DNA of 35,499 nucleotides from Okeania sp. KiyG1 (GCF_014132355.1 NZ_BLZO01000144.1:1-35499), one strand, 5' to 3'. Numbered from the stretch's first letter, positions 19,251 through 32,072 are shown. Notes: generated from the sequence alone by a model not told the origin. Program-made: numbers and translations.

Positions 19251-19357
19251 GGGGTGTGCAGAGCGCACCCCATCTCAAGACACAAGTAAGTGGTGAGTCT
19301 TGTATTAATCAAATTTGTAGGGGCAGGTTTTGCAGATAGTCAAAAGTCACCTGCCCC
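19251..19357 (+). promoter_or_regulatory. Two stem-loops between nifH and nifD
   Basis: GGGGTGTGC-AGA-GCGCACCCC (19251-19271) is a 9-bp stem with one G-U pair. GGGGCAGGT (19320-19328) pairs perfectly with ACCTGCCCC (19349-19357) around a 20-nt loop. Neither has a following T-run, so they are more likely to stabilise the nifH message or cause partial termination than to stop transcription. The role is inference. Confidence 0.6.
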
Positions 19358-19414
19358 CACTAATACAAATCTCAAACACTAAAATCTTCCAATATCCGAA
19401 AGGAGATATGTAAC

Positions 19415-20872
19415 ATGACATCTGAAAAAATCGAACAGAACAAACAGTTAATTCAAGAAGTCTTAGAAGCTTATCCAGAGAAAGCTGCTAAAAGACGGAA
19501 AAAGCACCTCAAGGTGATCGAAGAAAAAGGATCTGACTGTGGCGTTAAGTCTAACGTAAAATCAGTTCCTGGTGTAATGACAACTCGTGGTTGTGCATTT
19601 GCTGGAGCAAAAGGGGTTGTTTGGGGTCCTGTTAAGGACATGGTTCACATCAGTCACGGTCCAGTAGGTTGCGGTTACTACTCCTGGGCAGGTCGTCGTA
19701 ACTACTACAACGGTGTAACTGGTGTTGATACCTTCGGTACAATGCAATTCACCTCCGATTTCCAAGAAAGAGACATCGTATTTGGTGGAGACAAGAAACT
19801 CGCCAAAATCATCAAAGAAATCGAAGACTTATTCCCTCTAAATGCTGGTGTTACAATTGAATCTGAGTGCCCAGTAGGTCTAATTGGTGATGACATCGAA
19901 GCAGTAGCTAGAAAAGCTGCTAAAGAAATCAATAAGCCAGTTGTTCCAGTACGTTGTGAAGGTTTCCGTGGTGTTTCTCAGTCATTAGGTCACCATATTG
20001 CTAACGACACAGTGCGTGACTGGGTATATGAGCCTTCTGCTGAAATAACTGACGAAGAACTAGGTTTTGAAAAGACTCCTTATGATGTATCCTTAATCGC
20101 TGACTACAACATCGGTGGAGACGGTTGGAGTTCTCGTATATTGTTAGAGCAAATCGGTTTAAGAGTTGTTAGTCAAGCAACAGGTGATGGTACTTATAAC
20201 GAAGTATTCATGGCTCCTAGGGTGAATTTAAACCTCATTCACTGCTACCGCTCTATGAACTACATCTGCCGTTATATGGAAGAAGAGTATGGTATACCTT
20301 GGGTTGAGTTTAACTTCTTTGGTCCTACTCAAATTGCTAAGTCTCTCCGGAAGGTTGCTTCTTTCTTTGACGACACAATCAAAGAAAACACAGAAAAAGT
20401 AATCGCTAGTTATCAAGCACAAGCTGATGCAGTAATTGCTAAGTACCGTCCTCGTTTAGAAGGCAAGAAAGTAATGATGATGGTTGGTGGTCTACGTCCA
20501 CGTCACGTTATTCCTGCTTTCGACGATTTAGGAATGGAAGTTATCGGTACTGGTTATGAATTCGGTCACGGTGACGACTACAAGCGTACTGCTGACTACG
20601 CTAAAGAAGGTACTCTAATCTATGATGACGTTAGTGGATATGAGTTCGAGGAATTTGCTAAGAAATTAAAGCCAGACTTAATTGCTTCTGGTATTAAAGA
20701 GAAGTATGTATTCCAGAAGATGGGTATGCCATTCCGTCAAATGCACTCCTGGGATTATTCTGGTCCTTATCACGGTTATGATGGATTCGCTATCTTCGCT
20801 CGTGACATGGATCTAGCTCTCAACAGCCCAACTTGGAACCTAATCAAAGCTCCTTGGAAGAAAGCTAGCTAA
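19415..20872 (+). CDS. nifD: NifD, nitrogenase MoFe protein alpha chain
   Basis: Carries the FeMo-cofactor and shares the P-cluster with NifK. 485 residues. P-cluster ligands C60 (TTRGCAFAG), C86 ([10 protein letters not shown]) and C152 ([10 protein letters not shown]). FeMo-co ligands C277 (IHCYRSMNY) and the H in [23 protein letters not shown] near 193 is the substrate-channel histidine. Strong ribosome site AAAGGAGAT just upstream. No insertion element interrupts the gene, unlike nifD of some heterocyst formers. Confidence 0.99.
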   Translation: MTSEKIEQNKQLIQEVLEAYPEKAAKRRKKHLKVIEEKGSDCGVKSNVKSVPGVMTTRGCAFAGAKGVVWGPVKDMVHISHGPVGCGYYSWAGRRNYYNGVTGVDTFGTMQFTSDFQERDIVFGGDKKLAKIIKEIEDLFPLNAGVTIESECPVGLIGDDIEAVARKAAKEINKPVVPVRCEGFRGVSQSLGHHIANDTVRDWVYEPSAEITDEELGFEKTPYDVSLIADYNIGGDGWSSRILLEQIGLRVVSQATGDGTYNEVFMAPRVNLNLIHCYRSMNYICRYMEEEYGIPWVEFNFFGPTQIAKSLRKVASFFDDTIKENTEKVIASYQAQADAVIAKYRPRLEGKKVMMMVGGLRPRHVIPAFDDLGMEVIGTGYEFGHGDDYKRTADYAKEGTLIYDDVSGYEFEEFAKKLKPDLIASGIKEKYVFQKMGMPFRQMHSWDYSGPYHGYDGFAIFARDMDLALNSPTWNLIKAPWKKAS

Positions 20873-21149
20873 TAGAAGTCAAAAGTTGTAGGGGCGAATG
20901 GCATTCGCCCTCACTCGATTTGCTTTTGGCTTTGAAGATAAATTTAGTTAGGTAATGGGGTGATGCCATCACTACAGCAACCCCTACGCGGAAGTCAAAA
21001 GTCAAAAGTCAAAAGTTAAAAGTATTAATTTAATCTTTTGGCTTTGGCTTTAAAGATAAATATTCTAAATTCTGAATTCTAAATTCTGAATTCTAATGAA
21101 TTCTAAATTCTGAATTCTAAATTCTAAATTCTAATAGAGGATAAACACC
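20873..21149. repeat. nifD-nifK spacer: palindrome and heptamer arrays
   Basis: The perfect palindrome GGGCGAATG-G-CATTCGCCC (20892-20910) is followed by AAAAGTC heptamers (20995-21020) and AATTCTA/AATTCTG heptamers (21061-21132). At 277 bp it is long for a nifD-nifK gap. GAGG lies before the nifK ATG. Confidence 0.75.
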
Positions 21150-22688
21150 ATGAGTCAGAATGTAGACAAAATCAAAGACCATTTTCAACTCTTCCAAGAA
21201 CCAGAATACCAAGAAATGTTCGAGCGGAAGAGAGAATTTGAAGGCGGTCCTTCCAAAGAAGAAGTACAAAAAGTTCGTGAGTGGACAAAATCTTGGGAAT
21301 ATCGTGAAAAGAACTTTGCTCGTGAAGCCCTAAGTATCAACCCTGCTAAAGCTTGTCAGCCTTTAGGTGCAATCTTTGCAGCAGCAGGTTTTGAAGGAAC
21401 TCTACCTTTTGTACATGGTTCTCAAGGATGTGTTGCTTACTTCCGCTCCCACTTAACTCGTAACTACAAAGAGCCATTCCAAGCAGTTTCCTCTTCTATG
21501 ACTGAAGACGCTGCGGTATTTGGTGGTCTCAAGAACATGACTGATGGTTTGGCAAACTCTTATGCTTTGTACAAGCCAAAAATGATTGCTCTTTGTACAA
21601 CTTGTATGGCAGAAGTAATTGGAGATGACTTAGGTTCATTCATCACTACTTCCAAGAATCAAGGTGCAGTACCTGAAGATTTCCCAGTTCCTTTTGCTCA
21701 TACTCCTAGCTTTGTTGGTTCTCACATCACAGGCTATGACAATATGCTCAAGGGTATTTTGGTAGCTCTGACTGACGGTAAGAAGAAGGGAGTTACTAAC
21801 GGTAAAATCAACTTCATCCCTGGTTTCGACCCTTACATTGGCAACATCCGGGATTTGAAGCGGATTCTATCTTTGATGGATGTTCCTAACACCATTTTAG
21901 CAGACAACGCTGAGAGCTTTGATTCTCCTAACTTGGGTGAATTCAAGATGTACAACGGTGGTACAACTCTTGAAGAAGGTGCTGATTCCATCAATGCTAA
22001 GGCTACTATCTCCTTCCAGAAATATTCTACTCCTAAGACTCTAGAGTACCTAGAAGAAAAAGGCGGTCAAACTACAGCTACTTATCGTCCTATTGGTATC
22101 CGTGGTACTGATGAGTTCTTAATGGCGTTGTCTGAATTGACTGGTAAGGCTATTCCTGAAGAGTTAGAAATTGAGCGTGGTCGTGCAGTTGACGCTATTA
22201 CTGACTCTCAAGCTTGGTTACACGGCAAGCGCATCGCTATCTACGGCGATCCTGACCATGTATTAGGCTTGTTGAACTTCACTCTAGAATTGGGTATGCA
22301 GCCAGTTCACGTTGTTGTTACTAATGGTAACGTTAATGGTTTTGAAGAAGAAGCTAAAGCATTATTAGCTGCAGATCCTAACGGTCAAGATGCTACTGTT
22401 TGGGTTGGTAAGGACTTGTGGCACTTACGTTCATTGTTGGATACTGAGCCAGTTGATTTGTTAATTGGTAATTCCTACGGTAAGTTCCTCTGGCGTGATA
22501 CTGGCACCCCATTAGTACGCATTGGCTATCCTATCTTCGATCGCCACCACCAGCACCGTTATTCTATCTTAGGATATAAGGGCGCATTCAATCTACTCAA
22601 CTGGATCGTTAATACTATCCTCGATGAGTTAGACCGTGGTAGCATGGAATTAGGTGTTAACGATACATCTTTTGACTTGATTCGTTAA
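21150..22688 (+). CDS. nifK: NifK, nitrogenase MoFe protein beta chain
   Basis: Forms the alpha2-beta2 dinitrogenase with NifD and holds half of each P-cluster. 512 residues, normal for cyanobacteria. P-cluster ligands C69 (KACQPLGA), C94 (GSQGCVAYF) and C152 ([12 protein letters not shown]). The family C-terminal segment around [20 protein letters not shown] is present. Frame intact. A 990-bp spacer filled with small elements separates it from nifE. Confidence 0.99.
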   Translation: MSQNVDKIKDHFQLFQEPEYQEMFERKREFEGGPSKEEVQKVREWTKSWEYREKNFAREALSINPAKACQPLGAIFAAAGFEGTLPFVHGSQGCVAYFRSHLTRNYKEPFQAVSSSMTEDAAVFGGLKNMTDGLANSYALYKPKMIALCTTCMAEVIGDDLGSFITTSKNQGAVPEDFPVPFAHTPSFVGSHITGYDNMLKGILVALTDGKKKGVTNGKINFIPGFDPYIGNIRDLKRILSLMDVPNTILADNAESFDSPNLGEFKMYNGGTTLEEGADSINAKATISFQKYSTPKTLEYLEEKGGQTTATYRPIGIRGTDEFLMALSELTGKAIPEELEIERGRAVDAITDSQAWLHGKRIAIYGDPDHVLGLLNFTLELGMQPVHVVVTNGNVNGFEEEAKALLAADPNGQDATVWVGKDLWHLRSLLDTEPVDLLIGNSYGKFLWRDTGTPLVRIGYPIFDRHHQHRYSILGYKGAFNLLNWIVNTILDELDRGSMELGVNDTSFDLIR

Positions 22689-23679
22689 TTCATATTAACC
22701 ATATAGTTTTTGTAGGGGCAAATGGCAGTTTGCCCCTATTTTGGTTTGACAGAACTCAAGTAGGTTGGGTTAAGCGCTAGCGCAACCCAACAACAAACTC
22801 GACACTGATGAACATTATCTTTAACAGACTCGCTCTGTTGGGTTTATCCTGCCGATAAGCTACGAAGATCGTTCTGATACCTAACCTACTGGACTGACAC
22901 AGCTAAAATGGTGGATTATATCCTTGGGGTGGGGGCGGGTTCATCAGATAATTTGTCACACCTTTAATTTAACGCGGAACCCGCCCCTACTACATTTGTT
23001 GGGTTTCCTTCCTCAGGAGAAAAATGTTGAAAAATACTCCAATACACCTTAATCTCCCCTACTCCCCTACTCCCGATCTCCGCCCCATAGAGTCGGGTAG
23101 TGGACTGACACAGCTAAAACTGTACATTAGCTTTTAACTTGAAAATTCTTACTTTTGACTTTTGACTTTTGAATTAAATCTAATGCACTATTTTAGATGA
23201 AACAGTCCACTACTGGCGTGACACGCCTAAAATGGTGCAATAGTAGGGGCGGGTTCCGCGTTAAGTTAATGGTGTCACCCACGACTGAGTAAACCCGCCC
23301 CCGCCCTAATAATCTAATGCACCATTTAAGCTGTGTCAGTCTACTACTGGACTGTTTCATCTATCCCTCACCTCATCTGTACATCCGTGCCATAATCTGT
23401 GTGAGCGCAACCCAACCTACAAAATGATAACTTCTATACAAAATTAATAATAAAAATTTGTCATCCTAAATAATAACAAAAATTTGTCATTCTAAGATTC
23501 TCTACTCTATAGAACCCATTTGGTATCTTTGCCTTGACTAAATTTTTGAGCCAGGAGTTGGAAGTAAGATAGAGGCCATAGGAGAAAAATGTAGAAAAAT
23601 ACTCCCCTACTCCCCCACTCCCCTACTCCCCTACTCCCGCTCCCCGCCCCATAGTAGTTAATAAAAAGAGATTAATAAC
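22689..23679. repeat. 990-bp nifK-nifE spacer packed with family-2 elements
   Basis: No gene. After the terminator there is a GTTGGGTT...AACCCAAC palindrome (22764-22791), a family-2 end at 22886-22918, complete family-2 elements at 23098-23213 (GTGGACTGACACAGC to GAAACAGTCCAC) and 23212-23346 (CTGGCGTGACACGCC to GCTGTGTCAGTCTAC), and another end at 23345-23362. CCCCTAC heptamers at 23605-23640 run to about 40 bp before nifE. Such a spacer splits what is normally a close nifK-nifE junction. Confidence 0.75.
22715..22742 (+). terminator. Stem-loop with T-rich tail after nifK
   Basis: GGGGCAAA-TGGCAG-TTTGCCCC followed by TATTTT, 27 bp after the nifK stop. It is a plausible (perhaps partial) terminator for nifHDK. 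It also belongs to the same GTAGGGGC-type palindrome group as the hairpins after nifH and nifD. Confidence 0.6.
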
Positions 23680-25136
23680 ATGGCTATGATGACCCCAGGC
23701 AAGGTTGCCGAACTGATGAATGAGCCAGGTTGCGAACACAACCATCATAAAAAGACGGACACAAAAAACAGAAGGTTGCCAACAACAAGCAACTCCTGGA
23801 GCAGCTCAAGGAGGTTGCGCTTTTGATGGAGCTAGCATTGCCCTGCTCCCCATTACAGATGCAGCTCATTTAGTTCATGGGCCTATTGGTTGTTCTGGTA
23901 ACTCCTGGGGAACTCGTGGTAGTCTTTCCTCTGACTCCCATCTCTACAAAATGGGTTTCACTACCGACATGAGCGAAAATGACATTATCATGGGTGGTGA
24001 GAAGAAATTATTGAAGGCGATCGCTGAACTGAAAAAACGTTATCAACCTCCGGCGATATTTGTCTATGCTACCTGCGTTACTTCTTTAATAGGAGATGAC
24101 TTAGAAACAGTTTGTAAGGTCGCTACTAGAAAATTAGAACTTCCGGTCATTCCTGTCAACTCTCCTGGTTTTATTGGTAGTAAAAATCTCGGCAACCGAG
24201 TTAGTGCGGAAGCATTATTAGACCATGTAGTTGGAACTTCCGAGCCAGAATTTACCACACCCTACGATATTAATTTCATCGGCGAATATAATATTGCGGG
24301 TGAAATGTGGGCAATGTTACCTCTGTTTGAAAAACTTGGCATTAGGGTATTGTCAAAAATCACCGGAGATGCTACCTACAAAGAAATTTGTTACGCCCAT
24401 CGTGCCAAACTCAACGTGATGATCTGCTCCAAAGCTATGATCAATATGGCACGGAAAATGGAGGAAAAATACGGCATTCCTTACATTGAAGAATCTTTTT
24501 ATGGTGTTGCGGATATTAATAACTGCCTCAGAAATATTGCTGCCAAAATTGGTGATGCTGACCTGCAAGAACGGACAGAAAAACTCATAGCTGAAGAAAC
24601 AGCAGTTCTCCAAGAAATATTAGAACCCTATCGCCAACGTTTGAAAGGTAAAAGAGTCGTACTCTACACGGGTGGGGTTAAAAGCTGGTCTATTATTTCG
24701 GCGGCTCAAGATTTAGGTATGGATGTGGTCGCTACCAGCACTAAGAAAAGTACCGAAGAAGACAAAGCCAAAATCAAAGAATTGCTGGGCAAAGATGGTA
24801 TTTTGCTAGAAAAGGGAATGCTGAAATTCTGCTGAAAGTCATTGCTGACACCAAAGCTGATATGCTCATCGCAGGTGGCCGAAACCAATATACTGCCCTG
24901 AAAGCGAGAATCCCATTTTTACACATTAACCAAGAACGCCATCATCCTTATGCTGGATATCACGGCACGATCGAAATGGCAAAGGAATTAGATGAAGCAC
25001 TCCATAGTCCAGTTTGGGAACAAGTGCGACAACCCGCACCTTGGTTAGAAGAATGTCAGATAGAAGATGTTTTGGCAGTAGAAACTTTACCAAGTCTGAC
25101 TAATATTCCTCCTGCAACAGTCAGCTTTCCGAAAAA

Positions 25137-25158
<22 letters not shown>
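23680..25158 (+). pseudogene. nifE: NifE, FeMo-co scaffold subunit; frame broken twice, probably the 5' half of nifEN
   Basis: NifE forms with NifN the scaffold on which NifB-co is matured to FeMo-co. The true start is ATG 23680 (also 23686, 23689) with AAGAG upstream: MTPGKVAELMNEPGCEHNHH is the family N-terminus. An extra A in the A6 run 23763-23768 shifts the frame. The main part (to 24835) has GGCAFDGASIALLPITDAAH, GPIGCSGNSWGTRGS and CVTSLIGDDLETVC. Near 24810-24816 (GAAAAGGG) one base is missing, after which the text continues [38 protein letters not shown] and [14 protein letters not shown]. The sequence is otherwise well conserved on both sides of each break, so error or very recent change is likely. 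It runs on past the usual NifE end towards nifN. Confidence 0.9.
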
Positions 25159-27043
<1,885 letters not shown>

Positions 27044-27463
27044 ATGAAAGTTGCATTTGCAACAACTGATTTTGTTCATATAGATGGTCACTTTGGATCT
27101 GCCAAACAAATGGCATTGTATGAAGTTGATGACAAAGGATATCAACCTCTAGAACCCTTAATTTTTGGTGGTAATCTCAATCAAGATGCTAGCAAACAAG
27201 ATAAACTAGAAAAACTTCATGCCAAAGTTGAAGCTTTGCTCGACTGCACAATAGTTTATGTACTAGAAATTGGTGGTCCAGCAGCAGGTCGTTTAATCAA
27301 CAAAAAAGTGACCCCTATGAAATCCAAATCTCCAGAAGACAAAATTACCGATCTTCTGGACAGATTAGTAGAAACATTAAAAGGTAGTCCTCCTCCATGG
27401 CTCAGAAAAGCTTTACAAAAAACTTCCGAATCTGACTTAGAAGCTGTACTTGAAGAGGTGTAA
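27044..27463 (+). CDS. nifX: NifX, FeMo-co precursor carrier
   Basis: Small protein that binds NifB-co and the VK-cluster and passes them to NifEN. 139 residues from the ATG at 27044, chosen because AAGGAGG lies 9 bp upstream and MKVAFATTDFVHIDGHFGSA is the family start. IVYVLEIGGPAAGRLINKKV is the second conserved block, and PPPWLRKAL closes the dinitrogenase iron-molybdenum cofactor fold. The next gene starts 4 bp after its stop, so the two are an operon pair. Confidence 0.95.
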   Translation: MKVAFATTDFVHIDGHFGSAKQMALYEVDDKGYQPLEPLIFGGNLNQDASKQDKLEKLHAKVEALLDCTIVYVLEIGGPAAGRLINKKVTPMKSKSPEDKITDLLDRLVETLKGSPPPWLRKALQKTSESDLEAVLEEV

Positions 27464-27467
27464 AATT

Positions 27468-27941
27468 ATGACTGTTCAAACAGAAACAACAACAACAACA
27501 ACCGACATTTATTCTGCTCCTTTTATTAAGGAATTAATTAGAGCAGTTCAAGCTCAAGACTCTTATGGAGTATATAAGTCTTGGTCTCCTGAATTAATTA
27601 TCAAGCCTTATATTGTTAGTAAGCAAGAAAAACGCCAAATTTCCACAGAAGAAGAAGTTAATCCGATGACTTTAGCTCGGATTAAGTTATTCTACAATGC
27701 CATAGCAACTTGCATTGAATTAGAAACCAATCAAATCATGCAAGTAGTTATTAGTATCAACCATGAAGGATTTGGTTGGGCACTTGTATTTTGTGGTCGT
27801 CTTTTAGTGGTTTCTAGAACTTTACGGGATGCTCAACGTTTTGGGTTTACTTCTCTAGAAAAATTGGAAGATGAAGGAGAAAAAATGGCTAAAGCTGGCA
27901 TTGAGTTAGTCAAAAAATATAAGGAAGTTTGCAAACTCTAA
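27468..27941 (+). CDS. NifX-associated DUF269 protein
   Basis: A 157-residue protein of the nif-associated DUF269 family, found beside nifX in most diazotrophs. Its biochemical role is unsettled. Features: PFIKELIRAVQAQDSYGVYK, the central PMTLARIKLFYNAIATCIE and LVFCGRLLVVSRTLRDAQRF, then GFTSLEKLEDEGEKMAKAG. ATG 27468 is 4 bp after the nifX stop. A T-rich (TETTTTTT) stretch near the N-terminus is low complexity. Confidence 0.92.
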   Translation: MTVQTETTTTTTDIYSAPFIKELIRAVQAQDSYGVYKSWSPELIIKPYIVSKQEKRQISTEEEVNPMTLARIKLFYNAIATCIELETNQIMQVVISINHEGFGWALVFCGRLLVVSRTLRDAQRFGFTSLEKLEDEGEKMAKAGIELVKKYKEVCKL

Positions 27942-27990
27942 GTAGCAAATTTTTCTAAAGATTTAGAGAGGAAGGTTAGAGCCATATTTT

Positions 27991-28228
27991 TTCATTAATT
28001 GATAATTGATAATTGATAATTACCTCCGGTTAAAACCATTCTTGATGGAATATAAGGAAATATTATTTCTTTTCTTGGTCGATTGGATATGGCGAGGAGA
28101 CCTCGCCATCCCATCCTACGGACTGCTCCGCAAACGACCGCTTTTTCCCTTAAAGGGGAGGTTTTCAACCAGAATCATTTAATTATTAATTATTAATTAT
28201 TAATTATTAATTATTAATTATTCGGTAA
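27991..28228. repeat. Dispersed inverted-repeat element, family 1, copy 3
   Basis: 238 bp between the DUF269 gene and nifW. It shows the same ends as the other copies, with an interior piece (TTGGATATGGCGAGGAGACC, GGACTGCTCCGCAAACGACC) that is partly shared with copy 4 and with 11868-11900. It ends in six ATTAATT heptamers and TTCGGTAA. Confidence 0.8.
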
Positions 28229-28376
28229 ATATCTAACAACCTCTCTCCCTCAAACTAAAGTATTTTTTTGCACACAAATATTAAAAAAATTGAAAGTAGA
28301 CGAAAAAAAAGATTTGTGCCTATAATAAAAAATACAAATAGCTACTACTTTATCTAATTAATTTCGGGTTCATCAA

Positions 28377-28688
28377 ATGAAGACATTAACAGATTTCAAA
28401 AAACTCGTAGATGCAGAAGACTTCCTCAGTTTTTTTGACATTCCCTACGACCAAACAGCAGTAAACATAAATCGCCTCCATATATTAAAAATGTTTTCTG
28501 TAGCAATTGCAGAAGTTGACGAAAAAACAGAACTGACAGAAACTGAAAAATTGACAGAATATAAAAAAGCATTAGAGTCAGCTTATCAAACTTTCTTGAC
28601 ATCTAGCGCTCAAGAACAAAAAGTATTTCCAGTCTTTCAACAAGAACATAAGGATGTAGTTAAATTAACAGAAATTACTGCTGAGTAA
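28377..28688 (+). CDS. nifW: NifW, nitrogenase stabilising/protective protein
   Basis: A 103-residue NifW: LTDFKKLVDAEDFLSFFDIP, YDQTAVNINRLHILKMFS and YKKALESAYQTFLTSSAQEQ, KVFPVF are the conserved blocks. NifW helps MoFe protein maturation, with NifZ, and protects against oxygen damage. No strong ribosome site is seen. It ends 11 bp before hesA, so nifW-hesA is an operon pair. Confidence 0.93.
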   Translation: MKTLTDFKKLVDAEDFLSFFDIPYDQTAVNINRLHILKMFSVAIAEVDEKTELTETEKLTEYKKALESAYQTFLTSSAQEQKVFPVFQQEHKDVVKLTEITAE

Positions 28689-28699
28689 GGAGCAGAATA

Positions 28700-29461
28700 G
28701 TGTTCGACCTGACACCAAAAGAATTAGAACGTTATAGTCGCCAAATCATGCTTCCAGGTTTTGGTGAGGAAGCACAACAACGACTCAAATCAGCTACAGC
28801 AGTGGTAAATGGAGTTGGTGGGTTGGGTGGCACAGTAGCACTGTATTTAGCAGTAGCAGGTGTCGGGAAGCTGATTTTAGTCCGAGGTGGGGAGCTACGA
28901 CTTGATGACATGAATCGTCAAATCTTGATGACAGATGATTGGGTAGGTAAGCTGCGAGTAGACAAAGCCAAGGAAACCCTAGCTGCCATTAATCCAGATA
29001 TTGAAATCGAAGCCGTACCTGAATATGTCACTGCAGAAAATGCAGACACATTAGTACAGTCGGCAGATATTGCTCTCGACTGCGCCCACAACTTTGACGA
29101 ACGGAATTTATTTAATGCTGCCTGTGTACGTTGGCGCAAACCAATGGTGGAAGCTGCTATGAATAGCATGGAAGCTTATTTAACTACCATAGTTCCTGGT
29201 AAAACTCCTTGTTTGTCTTGTTTATTCCCAGAAAAGCCAGAATGGGACCGACGTGGGTTTGGAGTCTTGGGTGTAGTTTCTGGAACCCTAGCTTGTCTAG
29301 CAGCTTCAGAAGCAATCAAACAGATTACAGGATTTAGTAAACCCCTGTGGTCACAACTGCTGACAATGGATTTGGATGCCATGGAATTCTCTAAACTTCG
29401 CCCCTACCATGACCCGGACTGTCCAGTTTGCGGTTCCCTCAGTAAAGAGTTAAAAAGTTAA
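28700..29461 (+). CDS. hesA: HesA, ThiF/MoeB-like (E1-type) protein
   Basis: 253 residues with the adenylating ThiF/MoeB fold: RYSRQIMLPGFGEEAQQRL, nucleotide loop NGVGGLGGTVALYLA, and the two zinc CxxC pairs CLSC (about 190) and CPVC (about 244). In cyanobacteria hesA lies in the nif cluster and is needed for full diazotrophic growth; a role in cofactor or metal handling is suspected. The start is GTG at 28700, supported by the family start FDLTPKELERYSRQ and by GGAG at 28689. Confidence 0.93.
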   Translation: MFDLTPKELERYSRQIMLPGFGEEAQQRLKSATAVVNGVGGLGGTVALYLAVAGVGKLILVRGGELRLDDMNRQILMTDDWVGKLRVDKAKETLAAINPDIEIEAVPEYVTAENADTLVQSADIALDCAHNFDERNLFNAACVRWRKPMVEAAMNSMEAYLTTIVPGKTPCLSCLFPEKPEWDRRGFGVLGVVSGTLACLAASEAIKQITGFSKPLWSQLLTMDLDAMEFSKLRPYHDPDCPVCGSLSKELKS

Positions 29462-29785
29462 AAGCTAACTCACAAGAAGTGGTAAAAATTTAACCACAGA
29501 AGTTATCACTGCGAACAGTTTATAGTTAAATCTTTGGTTTAGCCTATAAATAGGAAATTTATAGGAAAGGTGATATTTACACGATATGCTTTCGCGCTGA
29601 AACTGAAACTGAAATTTCAAAACTCAGGGTGCAATTTTTCTACTAACTTAGTCGCAGACAGTTCTGTAAAGCGCGATCGCACCGTCCCAGTAATTTCCTA
29701 AGTCCATTACTGAAGCCAGACAAAAGGCGGATGTCGCCAATCTGGGTAATTATCGGTAAGTCTAAAATTATTTGTCTTCAAAATT
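29462..29785. other. hesA-hesB spacer
   Basis: 324 bp, no gene seen. It has a GCGATCGC octamer at about 29672 and a direct pair TATAAATAGGAA / TATAGGAAAGG. It could hold a promoter for hesB-fdxH; no site is certain. Confidence 0.45.
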
Positions 29786-30136
29786 ATGACTATAAGTTTA
29801 ACAGAAAAAGCCGCTTCTCAACTTACCAAATTCCTGAAAGACTCAAATCAAGGCATCCGCATTTCTGTTGTGGATGGTGGTTGCAGCGGTTATGAGTATT
29901 CCTTAAATATTGCCAATGCTCCCAAAGCAGATGACTTGCTGCTATACAAGGACAATTTACAGATTTTTATTGACCCCAAAAGTGCGCCTTTGCTAGAAGG
30001 AGTTGTAGTTGACTACATTGAGGGTTTGACTGAAAGCGGTTTAAAGTTTATTAATCCCAACGCCACAGAAACTTGTAGCTGCGGAAAGTCCTTCCAAGCA
30101 GGAGGTTGCACCCCAACCGGAGTACCTTGTAGTTAA
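29786..30136 (+). CDS. hesB: HesB/IscA-type A-type Fe-S carrier
   Basis: A 116-residue A-type iron-sulfur carrier with the three ligands C33 (DGGCSGYEY), C97 and C99 (ETCSCGKSF). The C-terminal tail has two more cysteines (C108, C115). It transfers clusters from the NifU scaffold to apo-proteins and is the nif-linked member of its family. ATG 29786. It precedes fdxH by 207 bp with AGCTATC heptamers between. Confidence 0.94.
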   Translation: MTISLTEKAASQLTKFLKDSNQGIRISVVDGGCSGYEYSLNIANAPKADDLLLYKDNLQIFIDPKSAPLLEGVVVDYIEGLTESGLKFINPNATETCSCGKSFQAGGCTPTGVPCS

Positions 30137-30340
30137 CTAGCGCTTCAGCTATCAGCTATCAGCTAAAATCGGCGTGTTTTAGTCCCCCACTATATTTGAA
30201 AAAGACCATGGTGTGGGTTGATGGAGGTAGTACACAACGATCATACGCCTTGAAAGCTAATGGCTGACCGCTGACCGCTGACTGCTATTTTAACAAAGTC
30301 TTTTGAGACGAAAGAACAACTAAAAAAAGGAGGATCTTAA

Positions 30341-30661
<321 letters not shown>

Positions 30662-30669
30662 TACCACTG

Positions 30670-30936
30670 TTCATTAATTGATAATTGATAATGGATAATT
30701 GATAATTACCTCTGGTTAAAACCGTTACGGAATTGAATATAAGGAAATATTATTTCTTCTCTTGGTCCATTGGATATGGTTAGGAAACCCATCCATCCCA
30801 CCCAACGGGTGCGCTCCGCTTTTCCTACGGAATGCTGCGCAAACATGTTGCGTAGCAAAACGACCGCTTTTTCCCCTTAAAAGGGTCGGCTTTAAACCAG
30901 AATTATTTAATTATTAATTATTAATTATTCGGTAAA
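30670..30936. repeat. Dispersed inverted-repeat element, family 1, copy 4
   Basis: 267 bp starting 9 bp after the fdxH stop. It has the same ends as copies 1-3; the interior carries CCTACGGAATGCTGCGCAAAC-like text also seen near 34240. Confidence 0.8.
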
Positions 30937-30951
30937 TTATCTTATCTTTCG

Positions 30952-30986
30952 CCCTCCTGTAGTTTTTATTTAAGATTATAGGAGGG
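30952..30986. terminator. Hairpin CCCTCCT...AGGAGGG after fdxH
   Basis: CCCTCCT (30952-30958) and AGGAGGG (30980-30986) form a 7-bp stem around a T-rich loop. It may end the nif transcript. There is no T-run on the plus strand, so the call is weak. Confidence 0.4.
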
Positions 30987-31257
30987 TAATTTATATGGAG
31001 CAGGGAGTCGGGAGTCGGGAATAAAAATGATTTTTCCTGCCTATAATTTTATTTACAAGACTTACACAAAAGACGAAATTATACACCGTTTGTAGTGCTT
31101 AACAGCGGTTTAGGGGTTAACGGCCGTTAACCCCTACCATAAACGCTAATTTTTATATCTATAATCCAAGTTTGAATTTATTTACTCCGACAAAATTAAC
31201 AAAAAACCTCTACAATATTAACAATTTTGATAAAAATTAAAAATTGGAGTAATAGGT

Positions 31258-32072
31258 ATGAAAAAAATCGGATTCTGGTCTTAATTTGTATGGCTATACT
31301 TTCTTATTTATTAACAATTAGTTGTAGCCAAACTAGGGATAATTCATCTTCTGAGTCTACTGCCTCAACAATAAATTTAACAGTTTCAGCAGCAACTAGC
31401 CTCAAAGATGCAATGGAAGAGATAGAGCCTATTTATGAACAAAAAAATACCAATACTTCTTTAACTTTAAACTTATCTTCTTCCGGTTCTCTACGACAAC
31501 AAATTGAACAAGGAGCGCCAGTAGATTTATTTATTTCCGCATCTCCTTCCCATATCAATATTTTGCAAGAAAAAGGTCTAATAATAGATGAAAGCCGTCG
31601 CGACCTCCTGAAAAATCAAATGGTGTTAATAGTTCCTACAGAAAATACCGCTGCAGTTAACACATTTCAAGATTTAACAAAAGACACTATTACAAACATA
31701 TCCATTGGCGAACCAGAAAGCTCTCCCGCAGGAAAATATGCCCAAGAAGTCCTAACTTCTCTAGGTATTTATGAGACTATTGAAGCGAAAATAGTTTTTG
31801 CTAAAAATGTACGTCAAGTGCTTAATTATGTCGCCACGGGAAACGTTGATGCTGGCATTGTTTATCGTACAGATACTAACGCTTCAGATGCAGTAAAAAT
31901 TGTTGCAAATGCTCCTGATGATTCTCATACACCAGTAGTTTATCCTATTGCAGTAATTAAAGATAGTAAGAATATTGAAGCTGTTAAGCAACTAGAGGAA
32001 TTTATGTTTACTCCAGAGGCAAAAGCTGTGTTTGAAAAATATGGTTTTATTACACTAGAAAAGAAGGAGTAA
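31258..32072 (+). CDS. modA: ModA-like molybdate-binding lipoprotein (start region frameshifted)
   Basis: Periplasmic substrate-binding protein of the ABC molybdate importer. TVSAATSLKDAMEEIEPIYE, LSSSGSLRQQIEQGAPVDLF, IGEPESSPAGKYAQEVL and NVDAGIVYRTDT are the ModA blocks. A lipoprotein signal with lipobox LTIS-C lies about 25 residues in. The open frame can be extended up to a TTG at 31227, but ATG 31258, 6 bp after GGAG, reads MKK into the signal peptide if the A7 run 31261-31267 is one base longer (MKKNRILVLICMAILSYLL). I prefer that start. No modB/modC is in the window. Placement beside nif suggests molybdenum supply for nitrogenase (inference). Confidence 0.85.

Noticed and set aside
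19415-20872. Programmed excision element in nifD, as in heterocystous cyanobacteria
   Set aside because: nifD is continuous and complete; no xisA-like gene or flanking direct repeats.
30167-30250. Possible inverted repeat GGCGTGT...ACACAACGATCATACGCC before fdxH
   Set aside because: Pairing is too imperfect to call a regulatory hairpin or operator.
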